Of a DNA stretch of 46,356 nucleotides, positions 8,650-17,953 are shown one piece after another. The stretch is from the NCBI GenBank assembly GCA_014237405.1, contig JABZFO010000076.1, positions 1 to 46,356 of the forward strand, read 5' to 3'. This DNA comes from Desulfosarcina sp. GTDB taxonomy: Bacteria; Desulfobacterota; Desulfobacteria; Desulfobacterales; Desulfosarcinaceae. The translations under genes were made by a program, and so were the position numbers. Under the pieces are notes generated by a model that saw nothing but the letters and a program-made list of their open reading frames with translations, was not told the DNA's origin and did no database searches. How positions within the stretch are numbered: the first letter of the stretch is position 1; every line of letters begins with the position of its first letter.

Positions 8650-10362
8650 ATGAACGGAGCCCGCACCGTTGTCGAAATGCTCAGACGCTATGGAACCGAA
8701 GTAATTTTCGGTGTTCCCGGAGATACAAGCATTGGGTTGTATGAAGCACTCTACGATGTGAACCTGACCATCCGCCATATCATGGCCAGGGATGAGCGGT
8801 CGGCTTCTTTTATGGCTGATGCTTATGCAAGACTATCCCATCGACCCGGGGTCTGCGAATGTCCTTCGGGTGCGGGTCCGCTTTACGCCATCCCTGGAAT
8901 TGCCGAAGCAAACGCATCTTCCATACCTGTCATTCTAATCACGTCAGATATCCCATTATCCGGTGAGGGTAAGCAGACCATTACCGAACTCAATTGTGAA
9001 AAGCTTTTCGAACCCGTCACAAAATGGTCATATCTGGTTAAACATGTACAAAAGATACCAGAGACAATACGTCGGGCATTTCGGATCGCGACAACCGGAA
9101 GGCCAGGCGCTGTTCATTTAGCACTTCCGCTTGAAACTCAAAGAGATGATTTTCCAGGTGGTTCAACCGATCTTTATGCGGAGCCTGAGTGCACCACCTA
9201 TCCCGCCTATCGTACCCGAGGGGCGCGAGTCATCCTTGAACAATTATGCAAGATTTTAATCGGTGCACAGAAGCCAGTCATCATTGCCGGCGGTGGGGCC
9301 AATCACTCTCAGGCAGGAGAAGCGATACTGGCTTTGGCAGAGTGGCTGTCTGCACCGGTGGTTACCACGATTTCCGGTCAGGGCATTGTTCCGGATCATC
9401 ATCCGCTGGCAATGGGGGTTACCGGAGACAACGGCTTTCATCCCCACGCCCATCGAACCATCGATGAGGGAGATGTTCTGTTATACGTCGGGTGTAAAAT
9501 GGGCTCCGTATCCACCATCAACTGGACTGTTCCCAGCGTCGTATCGGACAAGCAAATTGTTCAAATTGACTTGAATCCTGAATTTTTGGGCAACAATTAC
9601 AGCAACACCCTCAGCGTTGCCGGTGATGCCAAATTAATCCTCGAAGACGTGCTTGTCCTTATTAGAGGGAAAATTGCTCATAAGCAGACGAATGAATGGG
9701 TCGAAGGCCTCAACAAAGCGCGTATCTCCTTTTGGGAAAGCAATACCCCTGCATTCGAATCGGACGACATTCCCATAAAGCCACAGCGTGTCATCGCCTC
9801 CCTGAATCGGCATCTAACCTCAAGTACGGTCGTCATTTCCGATGCGGGGACTCCGACGCCGTATATTACCCGATTCTTGAAACTGGGTGGAAATGGCTCC
9901 CGATTTATAATCCCAAGGGCATACGGCGGGCTGGGCTACGCCATACCGGCAATCGTCGGCGCCCATTATGCCAGACCGGATGCCCGTCTGGTCGGCCTTT
10001 TTGGTGACGGCAGCCTGGGGATGTCCGCAGGTGAACTGGAAACATTGGCGAGGCTGAATATCCCTGCGGTGTTGATCCACTTCAACAACGGGATGTTCGG
10101 GTGGATCAAGGCCCTCCAGAAGCTTCATTGCCGGGAAAAATACTTTTCAGTGGATTTTCAGGCCGGTGATATGTCGGCCCTTGCCAAGGCTTTCGGAATA
10201 AAAGGGGTTCATGTCGAAACCCCGGATGAGCTCGATGACGCGCTCAATGATGCCTTTAAACACAAAGGTCCGGTATTCATCGATATTGTATCCGCATCGG
10301 AAGTCGCGGAATTGCCCCCGGTTTTCTCATGGGAAAAGGCATCCGCTGAAAATCGAATGTAA
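8650..10362 (+). CDS. TPP-dependent enzyme, acetolactate-synthase family
   Basis: The 570-residue protein has all three parts of the IlvB-type family. The N-terminal pyrimidine-binding domain carries FGVPGDTS and catalytic Glu 49 in MARDERSASFMADAYAR. The central domain has KPVIIAGGGANHS and KQIVQIDLNPEFLG. The C-terminal diphosphate-binding domain has the GDG...NN motif (GDGSLGMSAGELETLA to HFNNGMFGW, about 453-483). Relatives include acetolactate synthase, sulfoacetaldehyde acetyltransferase, sulfopyruvate or benzoylformate decarboxylases and glyoxylate carboligase. The exact reaction cannot be read from motifs. It is first in an operon with a peptide-type ABC importer, so it probably acts on the imported compound or a breakdown product of it. 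Confidence 0.85.
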   Translation: MNGARTVVEMLRRYGTEVIFGVPGDTSIGLYEALYDVNLTIRHIMARDERSASFMADAYARLSHRPGVCECPSGAGPLYAIPGIAEANASSIPVILITSDIPLSGEGKQTITELNCEKLFEPVTKWSYLVKHVQKIPETIRRAFRIATTGRPGAVHLALPLETQRDDFPGGSTDLYAEPECTTYPAYRTRGARVILEQLCKILIGAQKPVIIAGGGANHSQAGEAILALAEWLSAPVVTTISGQGIVPDHHPLAMGVTGDNGFHPHAHRTIDEGDVLLYVGCKMGSVSTINWTVPSVVSDKQIVQIDLNPEFLGNNYSNTLSVAGDAKLILEDVLVLIRGKIAHKQTNEWVEGLNKARISFWESNTPAFESDDIPIKPQRVIASLNRHLTSSTVVISDAGTPTPYITRFLKLGGNGSRFIIPRAYGGLGYAIPAIVGAHYARPDARLVGLFGDGSLGMSAGELETLARLNIPAVLIHFNNGMFGWIKALQKLHCREKYFSVDFQAGDMSALAKAFGIKGVHVETPDELDDALNDAFKHKGPVFIDIVSASEVAELPPVFSWEKASAENRM

Positions 10363-10424
10363 CGCTTTAGTATGACAATGACCATCGCTTTCATTAACGT
10401 GAGCAATTTAACAAGGAGGAGAAC

Positions 10425-11945
10425 ATGAAGCCAGATTTGAAGATGGGTAAAATATTGATTCTGATGATAGCGTTTTTGCTGCTGCTTTCCTTTTCGGTTT
10501 CAGCGGTAAGTAAAGAGGAACTTAAAATAGCAACCTGGGAGGACATAAGCACCTTCGATCCCGGCTGGTTGACCAGTGTTGAGAGGGAACTCACGATTAT
10601 GAGCTGCCTGTTTAATGGATTGGTAAAGTATAAAGAGGGGAGCTGGGATATCGTGCCTGACCTGGCTGAATCGTGGGAAGTGGCCTCTGACGGGCAGTCG
10701 GTTGTTTTTCACCTTCGCAAGAATGTTCAGTTCCACAAAGGCTTTGGTGAAATGACGGCCGAAGATGTCAAGTTCTCCTATGAGCGAATCATCGATCCTG
10801 CGGCCAAATCTCCGGAGAAAGGCACCTGGAAGCTATTGGAGAAGGTAGAGGTGATCGATAAATACACAGCTAAATTGATTTTTAAAGATAAAATGGCCAA
10901 CCTGTTCACCTCGGCATTGCCTATGAATTCGGGTTATATTGTTTCTAAAAAAGCGGTCGAAAAAATAGGGCAGGAAAAATTCGGTAAAGATCCGATTGGT
11001 ACCGGTCCCTACCAGCTGGCTTCCTGGAAGCCTAAAACACATGTTAAACTGGCTGCATTTGATGGCTACTGGGGAGATAAACCAAAAATCAACAAAGTAA
11101 CCTTTCTGCCTATCGTCGAAGACAGTACTTCTGAGACGGCGCTTAGAACAGGCGAGATCAACATCGGCCGCTCGGCCATGATCAATGTTAAATCCTTTAA
11201 AAAGAATTCTAAATTCGCTGTATACTCCAAGCCGGCCTTGAAAACGTATTGGCTCGGTATGACCGTTAATAAACCGCCCTTTGATAAACTTGAACTTCGT
11301 CAGGCGTTCCGGTATGCCGTGAACGTTGACAATATTGTTGAAGCAGCTTTTTATGGTACGGCCAAACGGGCCAACACGGTATTGCCGCCCGGTCTTCCTG
11401 ACTACTGGTCCGATGCACCGGTTTACAAACAGGACATAGAGAAGGCAAAAAACCTGATGAAAAAAGCCGGTAAATCCGGCGGATTCAAAGTCAATCTCTT
11501 TATTCCCGGCAACGACGCTGAGCGAATCATGGCTGAAGTGATAAAGGCCGATGCCGCCAAGGCGGGCATTGATGTTGTGATTGAAGTTAAAGAGATCGGG
11601 GCGTTTAATGACGCTGCCAACAAAGGCGAGACCGATGCCTATATCCAGTTTTATACTTCTACCATCGATCCGTATTATATTATGCAATGGTTTGCCGGTG
11701 AATCCTGGAATCCGAGCCAGTGGCGCAACGCCGACTTTACCGAGCTGATCAAAAAGGGTGCCAGTGAAATCGATCCTCAAAAACGAAATCAGATTTATGT
11801 GGATGCACAAAAGCTGACGGATAAGGATTGCTGGGCGATCTGGTTGACCCACGGAACAAAGGTCTGGATCGCTCAAAACAACTTGAATATCGGTGCAATT
11901 TATCCCAACGGCCGAATGACGCCCTGGACCATGAGCTTCAAATAA
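10425..11945 (+). CDS. ABC transporter substrate-binding protein, family 5 (DppA/OppA type)
   Basis: The protein begins with a positively charged start and a hydrophobic stretch (ILILMIAFLLLLSFSVSA), an export signal, so it is periplasmic. The SBP_bac_5 hallmarks follow: LAESWEVASDGQSVVFHLRK, FHKGFGEMTAEDVKFSYERI, DPIGTGPYQLASWKP, FDKLELRQAFRYAVN and a conserved end. Family members bind peptides, nickel, opines or other amphipathic small molecules; the ligand here is unknown. AAGGAGG upstream gives a strong ribosome site for ATG 10425. It is followed by a large hairpin and then the permease genes of the same system. Confidence 0.92.
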   Translation: MKPDLKMGKILILMIAFLLLLSFSVSAVSKEELKIATWEDISTFDPGWLTSVERELTIMSCLFNGLVKYKEGSWDIVPDLAESWEVASDGQSVVFHLRKNVQFHKGFGEMTAEDVKFSYERIIDPAAKSPEKGTWKLLEKVEVIDKYTAKLIFKDKMANLFTSALPMNSGYIVSKKAVEKIGQEKFGKDPIGTGPYQLASWKPKTHVKLAAFDGYWGDKPKINKVTFLPIVEDSTSETALRTGEINIGRSAMINVKSFKKNSKFAVYSKPALKTYWLGMTVNKPPFDKLELRQAFRYAVNVDNIVEAAFYGTAKRANTVLPPGLPDYWSDAPVYKQDIEKAKNLMKKAGKSGGFKVNLFIPGNDAERIMAEVIKADAAKAGIDVVIEVKEIGAFNDAANKGETDAYIQFYTSTIDPYYIMQWFAGESWNPSQWRNADFTELIKKGASEIDPQKRNQIYVDAQKLTDKDCWAIWLTHGTKVWIAQNNLNIGAIYPNGRMTPWTMSFK

Positions 11946-11950
11946 GTGCA

Positions 11951-11994
11951 TCAGGCAGACACTGTAGCCGGTTCCGGCTACAGTGCCTGCCTGA
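11951..11994 (+). other. Intercistronic hairpin after the binding-protein gene
   Basis: A 20-bp stem with one mismatch (TCAGGCAG..ACTGTAGCCG / CGGCTACAGT..CTGCCTGA) closes a GTTC loop. No T run follows, so it is not a standard terminator. Such hairpins after binding-protein genes often protect the upstream mRNA or partly stop transcription, giving more binding protein than permease. Confidence 0.65.
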
Positions 11995-12028
11995 TCCGGC
12001 GATCGTCATGAGGGAAAAGAGATAAAAA

Positions 12029-12970
12029 ATGTTGAAATACATCATTAAAAGAGCGCTCTGGGTGATTCCGACCTTGCTCGGTGTATTGATTATTCTATTT
12101 AGTCTGACCTACCTGATGCCCGGTGATCCGGCGTCGGCCATGTTAGGCCCCCGGGCTACACCTGAGCTGGTGGCAGAACTCAACCAGCGCCTGCATCTCG
12201 ACAGAGCGATGCCCGTGAGGCTGGGTTACTATCTGCTGGGGGTCGCCAAGGGGGATTTGGGTACTTCCGTCTGGTCGGGCCATAAGGTCAGCTCCCTGCT
12301 TGCAGAGGCACTGCCTCACACCGCTTTACTTGCCTTGACCAGTCTGGGCGTTGCAGCGCTTATCGGCATCCTCCTGGGTGCATTTGCCGCCGTCCGGCGG
12401 GACAGTCCCATCGGGGGGGGCGTGACCATCGCTTCACTTCTGGGCGTGGCCGTGCCCGATTTTGTGGCGGCACTGCTTTTAATGCTTCTTTTTTGTGTGC
12501 AGATTCCGATTTTACCGGCTCTGGGAGCTGGTGCCGCCGGGGATCCGATTGACATTGCCGTGCATCTGATTTTGCCGGCCACGGCTCTGGGTATCGGCTG
12601 GGTCGGCTATCTAGCCCGGCTTACGCGTGAATCGATGCTGGACGTTCTGGATGCGGACTACATCCGTACCGCCCGGGCATTTGCCATCCCCAGACGGGCC
12701 ATTGCTTACCGCTACGCGTTGAAAAATGCGGTGATTCCTTCCATCACCGTCATAGGCCTGGGGGTCGGCAAGCTTTTGGGCGGCGCGGTTTTTGTGGAGA
12801 TCATCTTCAGCCGGCCGGGTATAGGAAAACTGATCGTTGATGCGGTTTATGCCCGCGATTTTCCAGTGGTTCAGGGCGGCATCCTGGTGGCTACCATTTT
12901 GTTTGTCCTGGCCAATTTAGCTGCCGACATATCATATGCTTTTGTTGATCCGCGGATTCAGTATGACTAA
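12029..12970 (+). CDS. ABC transporter permease, DppB type
   Basis: This 313-residue inner-membrane protein has an N-terminal membrane segment (WVIPTLLGVLIILFSLTYLMPGD) followed by the periplasmic loop typical of DppB/OppB and five further hydrophobic segments. The ATPase-coupling motif reads RTARAFAIPRRAIAYRYALKNA, close to the usual EAA loop. It ends SYAFVDPRIQYD, the standard DppB ending. It would pair with the next gene to form the import channel. Confidence 0.92.
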   Translation: MLKYIIKRALWVIPTLLGVLIILFSLTYLMPGDPASAMLGPRATPELVAELNQRLHLDRAMPVRLGYYLLGVAKGDLGTSVWSGHKVSSLLAEALPHTALLALTSLGVAALIGILLGAFAAVRRDSPIGGGVTIASLLGVAVPDFVAALLLMLLFCVQIPILPALGAGAAGDPIDIAVHLILPATALGIGWVGYLARLTRESMLDVLDADYIRTARAFAIPRRAIAYRYALKNAVIPSITVIGLGVGKLLGGAVFVEIIFSRPGIGKLIVDAVYARDFPVVQGGILVATILFVLANLAADISYAFVDPRIQYD

Positions 12971-12985
12971 CAGAGGAAAAGTCCT

Positions 12986-13903
12986 GTGAAAACAGACACT
13001 ATCAATCAAGCCGAAGTTGGAATGAGCCCTGCCCAATTGGTGCTTAAACGAAAATGGACCGACACCCTGCGCGTGACCCTGCGCGCCGTCGTTAAGGTCA
13101 AAGGCGGTTTGTGGGGGGGTATTTTTATCTCCATCATGCTCATTTGTGCGATCGGTGCCCAATGGATATCCCCGAGCGACCCTAACGCCCAGGACATCAT
13201 GCACCGGTTTGCAGGCCCCAGCCTCGATCATTTTTTTGGGACCGATTACCTGGGCCGCGATATCTTCTCCCGTATCATCTACGGCTGCCGTATCGCTGTG
13301 ATGGTCGCTTTCGGCGCAGTGACCCTTTCATCCATCGTTGGTGTATTTTTAGGCGTGGTGTCCGGATACAACGAGGGCAAAAAGATCGACTATTTCATTA
13401 TCTGGCTGTTCGATATCGTGCGTTCGTTTCCCCAGATCATTTTGGCCCTGGCCATTGTGGCCGTGCTGGGGCCCTCGCTGTTCAACGTGGTCATCGCACT
13501 GGCTTTCACCGCTTTTCCCTTCTATGGGCGGGTGGCCCGGGCGCAGACACTATCCGTAAAGGAAGCCGACTATGTTAAGGCGGCCGAGGCAATGGGGCTC
13601 AAACCACTGAAAATCATCTCGCGGCATATTACCCCCAACATCATGGCCCCGGTGATCGTTTGCCTTGGGATGGACATGGCCACCATGATTGTCTGGGAAT
13701 CGGGTCTCTCTTTCCTCGGATTAGGGGTCAGGCCCCCGACTGCCTCATGGGGAATCATGCTTAGAAACGGTTACAAATACATCCAGACTTCGCCGTGGAT
13801 GATACTTTGGCCGGCCCTGGCCATTGCCCTGGCGATGATTGCCTTCTCTCTTTTTAGTGAAGGGCTGCGGGTGGCGCTGGATCCAAAGGAGCGGGAAAGA
13901 TAA
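12986..13903 (+). CDS. ABC transporter permease, DppC type
   Basis: The 305-residue protein starts with a cytoplasmic tail, then a membrane segment and the DppC signature DPNAQDI..RF..PS.DHFFGTDYLGRDIFSRIIYGCR. The EAA coupling loop is YVKAAEAMGLKPLKIISRHITPN, and VWESGLSFLGLGVRPPTASWG near the end is diagnostic. The gene follows dppB by 15 bases, and its last base is shared with the next start (TAATG), which suggests translational coupling. Confidence 0.92.
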   Translation: MKTDTINQAEVGMSPAQLVLKRKWTDTLRVTLRAVVKVKGGLWGGIFISIMLICAIGAQWISPSDPNAQDIMHRFAGPSLDHFFGTDYLGRDIFSRIIYGCRIAVMVAFGAVTLSSIVGVFLGVVSGYNEGKKIDYFIIWLFDIVRSFPQIILALAIVAVLGPSLFNVVIALAFTAFPFYGRVARAQTLSVKEADYVKAAEAMGLKPLKIISRHITPNIMAPVIVCLGMDMATMIVWESGLSFLGLGVRPPTASWGIMLRNGYKYIQTSPWMILWPALAIALAMIAFSLFSEGLRVALDPKERER

Positions 13904-14922
13904 TGTCTGAACCCTTACTTGAAGTCAGTAATTTGACCCTCGATTACAACCTGGGCAACCGTAAAATGCGGGCTCTGGATCGAATCAGTTTCACGCTTGA
14001 CAAAGGCCAGGTGCTGGGGGTTGCCGGAGAAAGCGGGTGCGGGAAATCCACCCTGGGGCTGGCCATTCTCAGATTGCTGCCCAGAGTTGCCGAGATCAGA
14101 CGCGGTGAGGTTCTTTTTAATGGGGCAAATTTGCTGAAGCTCTCAGAAGAGCAGATGGAGCAGGAGATCCGGGGTCAGAAAATCACCATGATCTTTCAAG
14201 TTCCACAGAACGCGCTCAACCCGGTTTTTAAGATTGAAACCCAGATGACGGATATCCTGCGCGTTCAGGACAAATATCAGAATCCCGGGAGTCGTAAACG
14301 GCGGAAGGATTTCAGACAGCAGGCCATTGAACGCCTTGAGCTTACAGGGATTGCTGATCCACAAGCCCGTGTTTCCAATTACCCGTTTGAATTTTCCGGC
14401 GGCATGAAACAGCGGGTAATGATCGGGATGGCGTTATCCTCCGGTACATCCCTGCTTCTCGCCGACGAAGCGACCACGGCTTTAGACGTTACGATTGAAG
14501 CACAGATTAACCGGCTGATCACCCGACTGGCCGCTGAATACGGCACATCGATTTTATATGTCACCCATAATCTGGGGGTGCTTTCGGAGATGGCCGATCG
14601 CATCATGATCATGTACGCCGGCAGAATTTTTGAGATGGGGGAGACCCAAAACGTGTTTGGTTCCCCCCGGCATCCTTATTCCGCAGCCTTGCTGGAGTCA
14701 CTCCCGAGCCGCCAGTCAAAGGGGAAACGCTTACTCTCAATCCCCGGCTTCGTGCCCCCACTGGACCGGTTGCCGTCCGGGTGCTCCTTTCATCCGCGAT
14801 GTGCCTTTGCAGAGGAGATGTGCCGTCAGAAGGTGCCACCGCTGACTGAAGTCGCAGACGGACATTGGTCCGCTTGTCTATTAGATCAGAAAAGGGGAAG
14901 ACAAAAATGGCAGTGGACCTGA
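13903..14922 (+). CDS. ABC transporter ATPase, DppD type
   Basis: The nucleotide-binding subunit has Walker A GESGCGKST (about 45-53), the Q loop in MIFQVPQNALNP, the signature FSGGMKQR, Walker B LLLADEATTALDV and the switch histidine in YVTHNLGV. The oligopeptide-transporter C-terminal domain with CSFHPRC and C..K.PPL is present, where family members often hold an Fe-S cluster. The Q loop has VPQNALNP where DPM.SLNP is common, a mild variant. It overlaps the next gene by 16 bases. Confidence 0.92.
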   Translation: MSEPLLEVSNLTLDYNLGNRKMRALDRISFTLDKGQVLGVAGESGCGKSTLGLAILRLLPRVAEIRRGEVLFNGANLLKLSEEQMEQEIRGQKITMIFQVPQNALNPVFKIETQMTDILRVQDKYQNPGSRKRRKDFRQQAIERLELTGIADPQARVSNYPFEFSGGMKQRVMIGMALSSGTSLLLADEATTALDVTIEAQINRLITRLAAEYGTSILYVTHNLGVLSEMADRIMIMYAGRIFEMGETQNVFGSPRHPYSAALLESLPSRQSKGKRLLSIPGFVPPLDRLPSGCSFHPRCAFAEEMCRQKVPPLTEVADGHWSACLLDQKRGRQKWQWT

Positions 14923-15896
14923 TCCGGATACGAAATCTAAAGACCTATTTTTTCCAGGGCAAGGGTATTTTGTCCAAATTGTTCGGGCAGGGATTAAAGA
15001 TCGTTCATGCCGTGGATGACGTGAGTCTGACCATCAAAAAGGGCCGCACGTTCGGCCTTGTGGGAGAGAGCGGCTGCGGAAAATCGACCCTGGGAAACAC
15101 CATCTTTCGTCTGGTGGAACCACTGGAAGGTGAAATCCTGTTCAATGGTCGTGATGTTGTGAAAATGAACCCAGAGGAATTAAGAGCCTTTCGCCAGAAT
15201 GCCCAGCTGATTTTCCAGGACCAGTTCGGCTGCCTGAATCCCCGCATGACCGTGGGGCAGATCATTGCCGAACCGCTCTTGATGCGCCAGGGTGCACAGG
15301 CGCGCCCGGAGGATATTGCCCGGGAAGTGGCCGAGCTTCTCAGCTCGGTGAATCTTGATCCTGATGCCGCCGTAAAGTTTCCCAACGAATTTTCCGGCGG
15401 GCAGGCACGCCGCATCGGCGTTGCCAGAGCCATTGCCCTGGAGCCTGAGTTTATCATGGCCGACGAGCCCACCTCAGGCCTTGATATCTCCACAGCGGCG
15501 ACAATCCTGAATTTGATGCAGGACCTGCAGGATAAAATGGACATCACCTATTTGTGGGTGTCACACAATCTGAACCAGGTCAAATACATGTCCGATGACA
15601 TGGCGGTGATGTACCTGGGTAAAGTGGTGGAGATGGGCCAAACAAAAGAAGTCTTCGAACAGATGGCCCATCCCTATACCAAAGCCCTTATTTCTGCGGT
15701 CCCCCAAGTGGATACGGAACAGCAGAAAAAAACAATTTTTTTAAAAGGTGAAATACCCAGCCCCATCAATCCGCCTTCCGGCTGTTACTTTCGCACTCGC
15801 TGTCCTCAGGCATTTAAAAGATGTGAGGAAGAGGAGCCGTCTTTACTCGATCTAGGAGGAGAGCACTACTGTGCCTGCCATCTGCTATCGAACTAA
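14907..15896 (+). CDS. ABC transporter ATPase, DppF type
   Basis: The second ATPase of the importer has Walker A GESGCGKST, Q loop LIFQDQFGCLNPRM, signature FSGGQARR, Walker B FIMADEPTSGLD and switch His in WVSHNLNQ. The C-terminal extension has GCYFRTRCPQAFKRC. ATG 14907 is chosen because AAGGGGAAG lies just upstream; an earlier in-frame GTG has no such site. It is the last gene of the operon and is followed by a repeat region with no clear terminator. Confidence 0.92.
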   Translation: MAVDLIRIRNLKTYFFQGKGILSKLFGQGLKIVHAVDDVSLTIKKGRTFGLVGESGCGKSTLGNTIFRLVEPLEGEILFNGRDVVKMNPEELRAFRQNAQLIFQDQFGCLNPRMTVGQIIAEPLLMRQGAQARPEDIAREVAELLSSVNLDPDAAVKFPNEFSGGQARRIGVARAIALEPEFIMADEPTSGLDISTAATILNLMQDLQDKMDITYLWVSHNLNQVKYMSDDMAVMYLGKVVEMGQTKEVFEQMAHPYTKALISAVPQVDTEQQKKTIFLKGEIPSPINPPSGCYFRTRCPQAFKRCEEEEPSLLDLGGEHYCACHLLSN

Positions 15897-15908
15897 TCAT
15901 CCGTAACC

Positions 15909-16050
15909 GTTCAGAGGTTCAGGGTTCAGAGGTTCAGGGTTCAACCCATACGTGGTTTCATTCCCGCCAGGGGCGGGACTGGCCTACAAGCAAGATCAAA
16001 GAAAAAAGCAACCCTGAACGGTGAACCCTGAACCCGTGAACGCCTACAAT
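15909..16050. repeat. Inverted pair of GTTCA / TGAAC tandem tracts
   Basis: GTTCA occurs at 15909, 15917, 15924, 15932 and 15939, with spacings 8, 7, 8 and 7. The reverse complement TGAAC occurs at 16015, 16022, 16029 and 16037, with spacings 7, 7 and 8. The two tracts face each other across about 70 bases and could pair as a long stem. The spacer holds CCCGCC-AG-GGGCGGG and no gene. The right tract is homologous to the one at 2344-2390. It lies in the gap before the dapF-like gene. Confidence 0.75.
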
Positions 16051-16076
16051 CATCCCAAAACATGCAGGTACTTCCA

Positions 16077-16952
16077 ATGACATTTATACCCTGGCGTTCC
16101 AATGACGGTCCATGCCTGGTCAAACCGGGCCGTCCGTTTATAAAAATGCATGGCTTGCGCAATGATTTCATCATCGTTGATGCTCGATGCATGCCCTTCA
16201 ACCCGTCCGTGGCGGAGATCCGGCGAATCTGCGATCGCAGGGAAGGTGTGGGTGGAGATGAACTGCTGATCGTCGAACCCGCATCACCTTCAGATGCCGA
16301 AGAAAACATTGCGGCGTTTGTTCGAATCATCAACACGGACGGTCGAGAGGTGGAGGCCTGTGGGAATGCCTCCCGTTGTATCGGGTGGCTGCTCATGAAA
16401 GAACGCCCTCTGGAATCGGTTTCATTTCGAACATTGGGCGGCAAACTCAGATGCTGGTTGAAGGGAGACAAGAAGGTATCCGTCGGCATGGGACGTCTTC
16501 GAACGGCATGGCATGAGATCCCTCTGTCAAAAGAGATGGACAGCCTTCACCTGGGTATCAGCGCGGGTCCATTGAAGGATCCCGTCGGCATGAATATCGG
16601 GAATCCCCACGCCATATTTTTTGTGAAAGAGATCGACCAGATCGATCTGGAAACTTATGGCCCCGAACTTCAGCACCATCCGCTTTTCCCCCAGGAAGCC
16701 AACGTCGGCGTTGTCCAGATGATCGATGCGAACACGATGAAGCTGGTTGTCTGGGAAAGGCCCGGGGCACTGACCACGGCATGTGGGTCGGGCGCATGCG
16801 CTGCCGTTGGAGCGGCGCTGCGCCGTCGACTCACCGATCAAAGAACTGTCAACGTAATCATGCCTGCCGGCAGTATGGAAATTGAAATTGGCGAGAACGA
16901 AGAGGCAACGATGACCGGACCAGTAGAGACCTGTTATGCCGGATATCTGTGA
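16077..16952 (+). CDS. dapF: Diaminopimelate epimerase family protein
   Basis: DapF interconverts LL- and meso-diaminopimelate with two cysteines as acid and base. Both are present: Cys 95 in NTDGREVEACGNASRC and Cys 236 in TTACGSGACAA. The substrate block GNPHAIFFV and the ER of VWERPGALT are also kept. Deviations from the housekeeping consensus are KMHGLRNDF (Gly to Arg) and VWERPGALT in place of ERG.G.T, suggesting a paralogue with altered substrate. The start at 16077 has AGGT upstream; starts at 16062 or 16146 are possible. The gene overlaps the following methyltransferase (GTGA) and lies in a cluster with a DapL-like aminotransferase and corrinoid methyltransferases, so a catabolic role is plausible. 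Confidence 0.82.
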   Translation: MTFIPWRSNDGPCLVKPGRPFIKMHGLRNDFIIVDARCMPFNPSVAEIRRICDRREGVGGDELLIVEPASPSDAEENIAAFVRIINTDGREVEACGNASRCIGWLLMKERPLESVSFRTLGGKLRCWLKGDKKVSVGMGRLRTAWHEIPLSKEMDSLHLGISAGPLKDPVGMNIGNPHAIFFVKEIDQIDLETYGPELQHHPLFPQEANVGVVQMIDANTMKLVVWERPGALTTACGSGACAAVGAALRRRLTDQRTVNVIMPAGSMEIEIGENEEATMTGPVETCYAGYL

Positions 16953-17953
16953 AACCGGTGGATCGCATTCCCAATGCACCATTTTACGAAGCACCCATAT
17001 GTCGGTATTTTGGACGGACATTCCGTTCGGCGCTGCTCGAAGACCAGGAGATGGCTGATTGCCACATGAAGGCCATCGACACCTTCGGCTTTGACTGGGT
17101 AATGGTCGGTATGGGACTCATCGGCGGCATCATTCCCGAGGCTATGGGGTGCACGGTCAACTGGCCGGAGGATGTCTTCCCTATCATTGAACAAACGACT
17201 GTTTTTTCAATGGATGATGTGGAACGAATCGCCAAATCGGATGTCCATACCAAACGGATGGGAGAGTTTCTTAAGGGAATCTCCTTGTTAAAGGCACGAT
17301 TGAAAGGAGAAGTCCCCATCGCTTGTGAATATATATCTCCTTTCACGATAGCGACGCGGCTTCGTGGCACCAACGAGATCATGCTGGACATCTACAAAAA
17401 CCCGGACCTGGTCAGATCGCTGCAAGAAGTTCTTGTCCCCCTTGATATTGAAATCGGCAAGGCACTGATTGAAGCCGGCGTTGAATATATCTTCTACGGG
17501 GCGGATATGGAATGCCCCGTCCTGATGTCGCCGCAGCATTACCGGGAATTTATCCACTTCCCCACCACGCAAACCGTCAACGCCCTGTCCAAACTGGGCG
17601 CACGGGTCTTACCCCATATGTGTGGTTCCATTGTGAAGACCGGGATCGTGGACATGCTGCTGGAGATGGATATGCATGGCATCATGCCTGGCAACCTGAC
17701 CCAGGCGACCGTCTTGGATATCCGCGAGTTGAAAGAAAAGGTCGGTGATCGTACGGCGATCTTTGACAATCTGAACCCCAACGGCCCGCTGCTGATCGGT
17801 ACGCCGGAAGAGGTCGAAAAGGAGACCATTGCTCACCTTGAAAAGGCCCGGGGAATGAGCGGCTATCTGTTTTCTACTGCCGGAACGACCTCCCCCAACA
17901 CGCCAAGAGCCAATTTCGATGCCATGAATAAAGCTGTGTTGAATTTTAAATAG
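16949..17953 (+). CDS. UroD/MtaA-family methyltransferase-like protein
   Basis: The 334-residue protein belongs to the uroporphyrinogen-decarboxylase fold family that includes MtaA, MtbA and CmuA, which move methyl groups between corrinoid proteins and CoM or other carriers. YGADMECPVLMSP, the H-x-C pair in LPHMCGS and the closing STAGTTSPNTPRANFDAMN are recognisable. In MtaA-type zinc enzymes the last motif holds a third cysteine (SGC...TP); here that position is Gly or Ala, so zinc binding may be altered. It starts with GTG overlapping the dapF stop, which implies coupling. Its stop codon overlaps the first bases of a MITE. Confidence 0.8.
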   Translation: MKPVDRIPNAPFYEAPICRYFGRTFRSALLEDQEMADCHMKAIDTFGFDWVMVGMGLIGGIIPEAMGCTVNWPEDVFPIIEQTTVFSMDDVERIAKSDVHTKRMGEFLKGISLLKARLKGEVPIACEYISPFTIATRLRGTNEIMLDIYKNPDLVRSLQEVLVPLDIEIGKALIEAGVEYIFYGADMECPVLMSPQHYREFIHFPTTQTVNALSKLGARVLPHMCGSIVKTGIVDMLLEMDMHGIMPGNLTQATVLDIRELKEKVGDRTAIFDNLNPNGPLLIGTPEEVEKETIAHLEKARGMSGYLFSTAGTTSPNTPRANFDAMNKAVLNFK

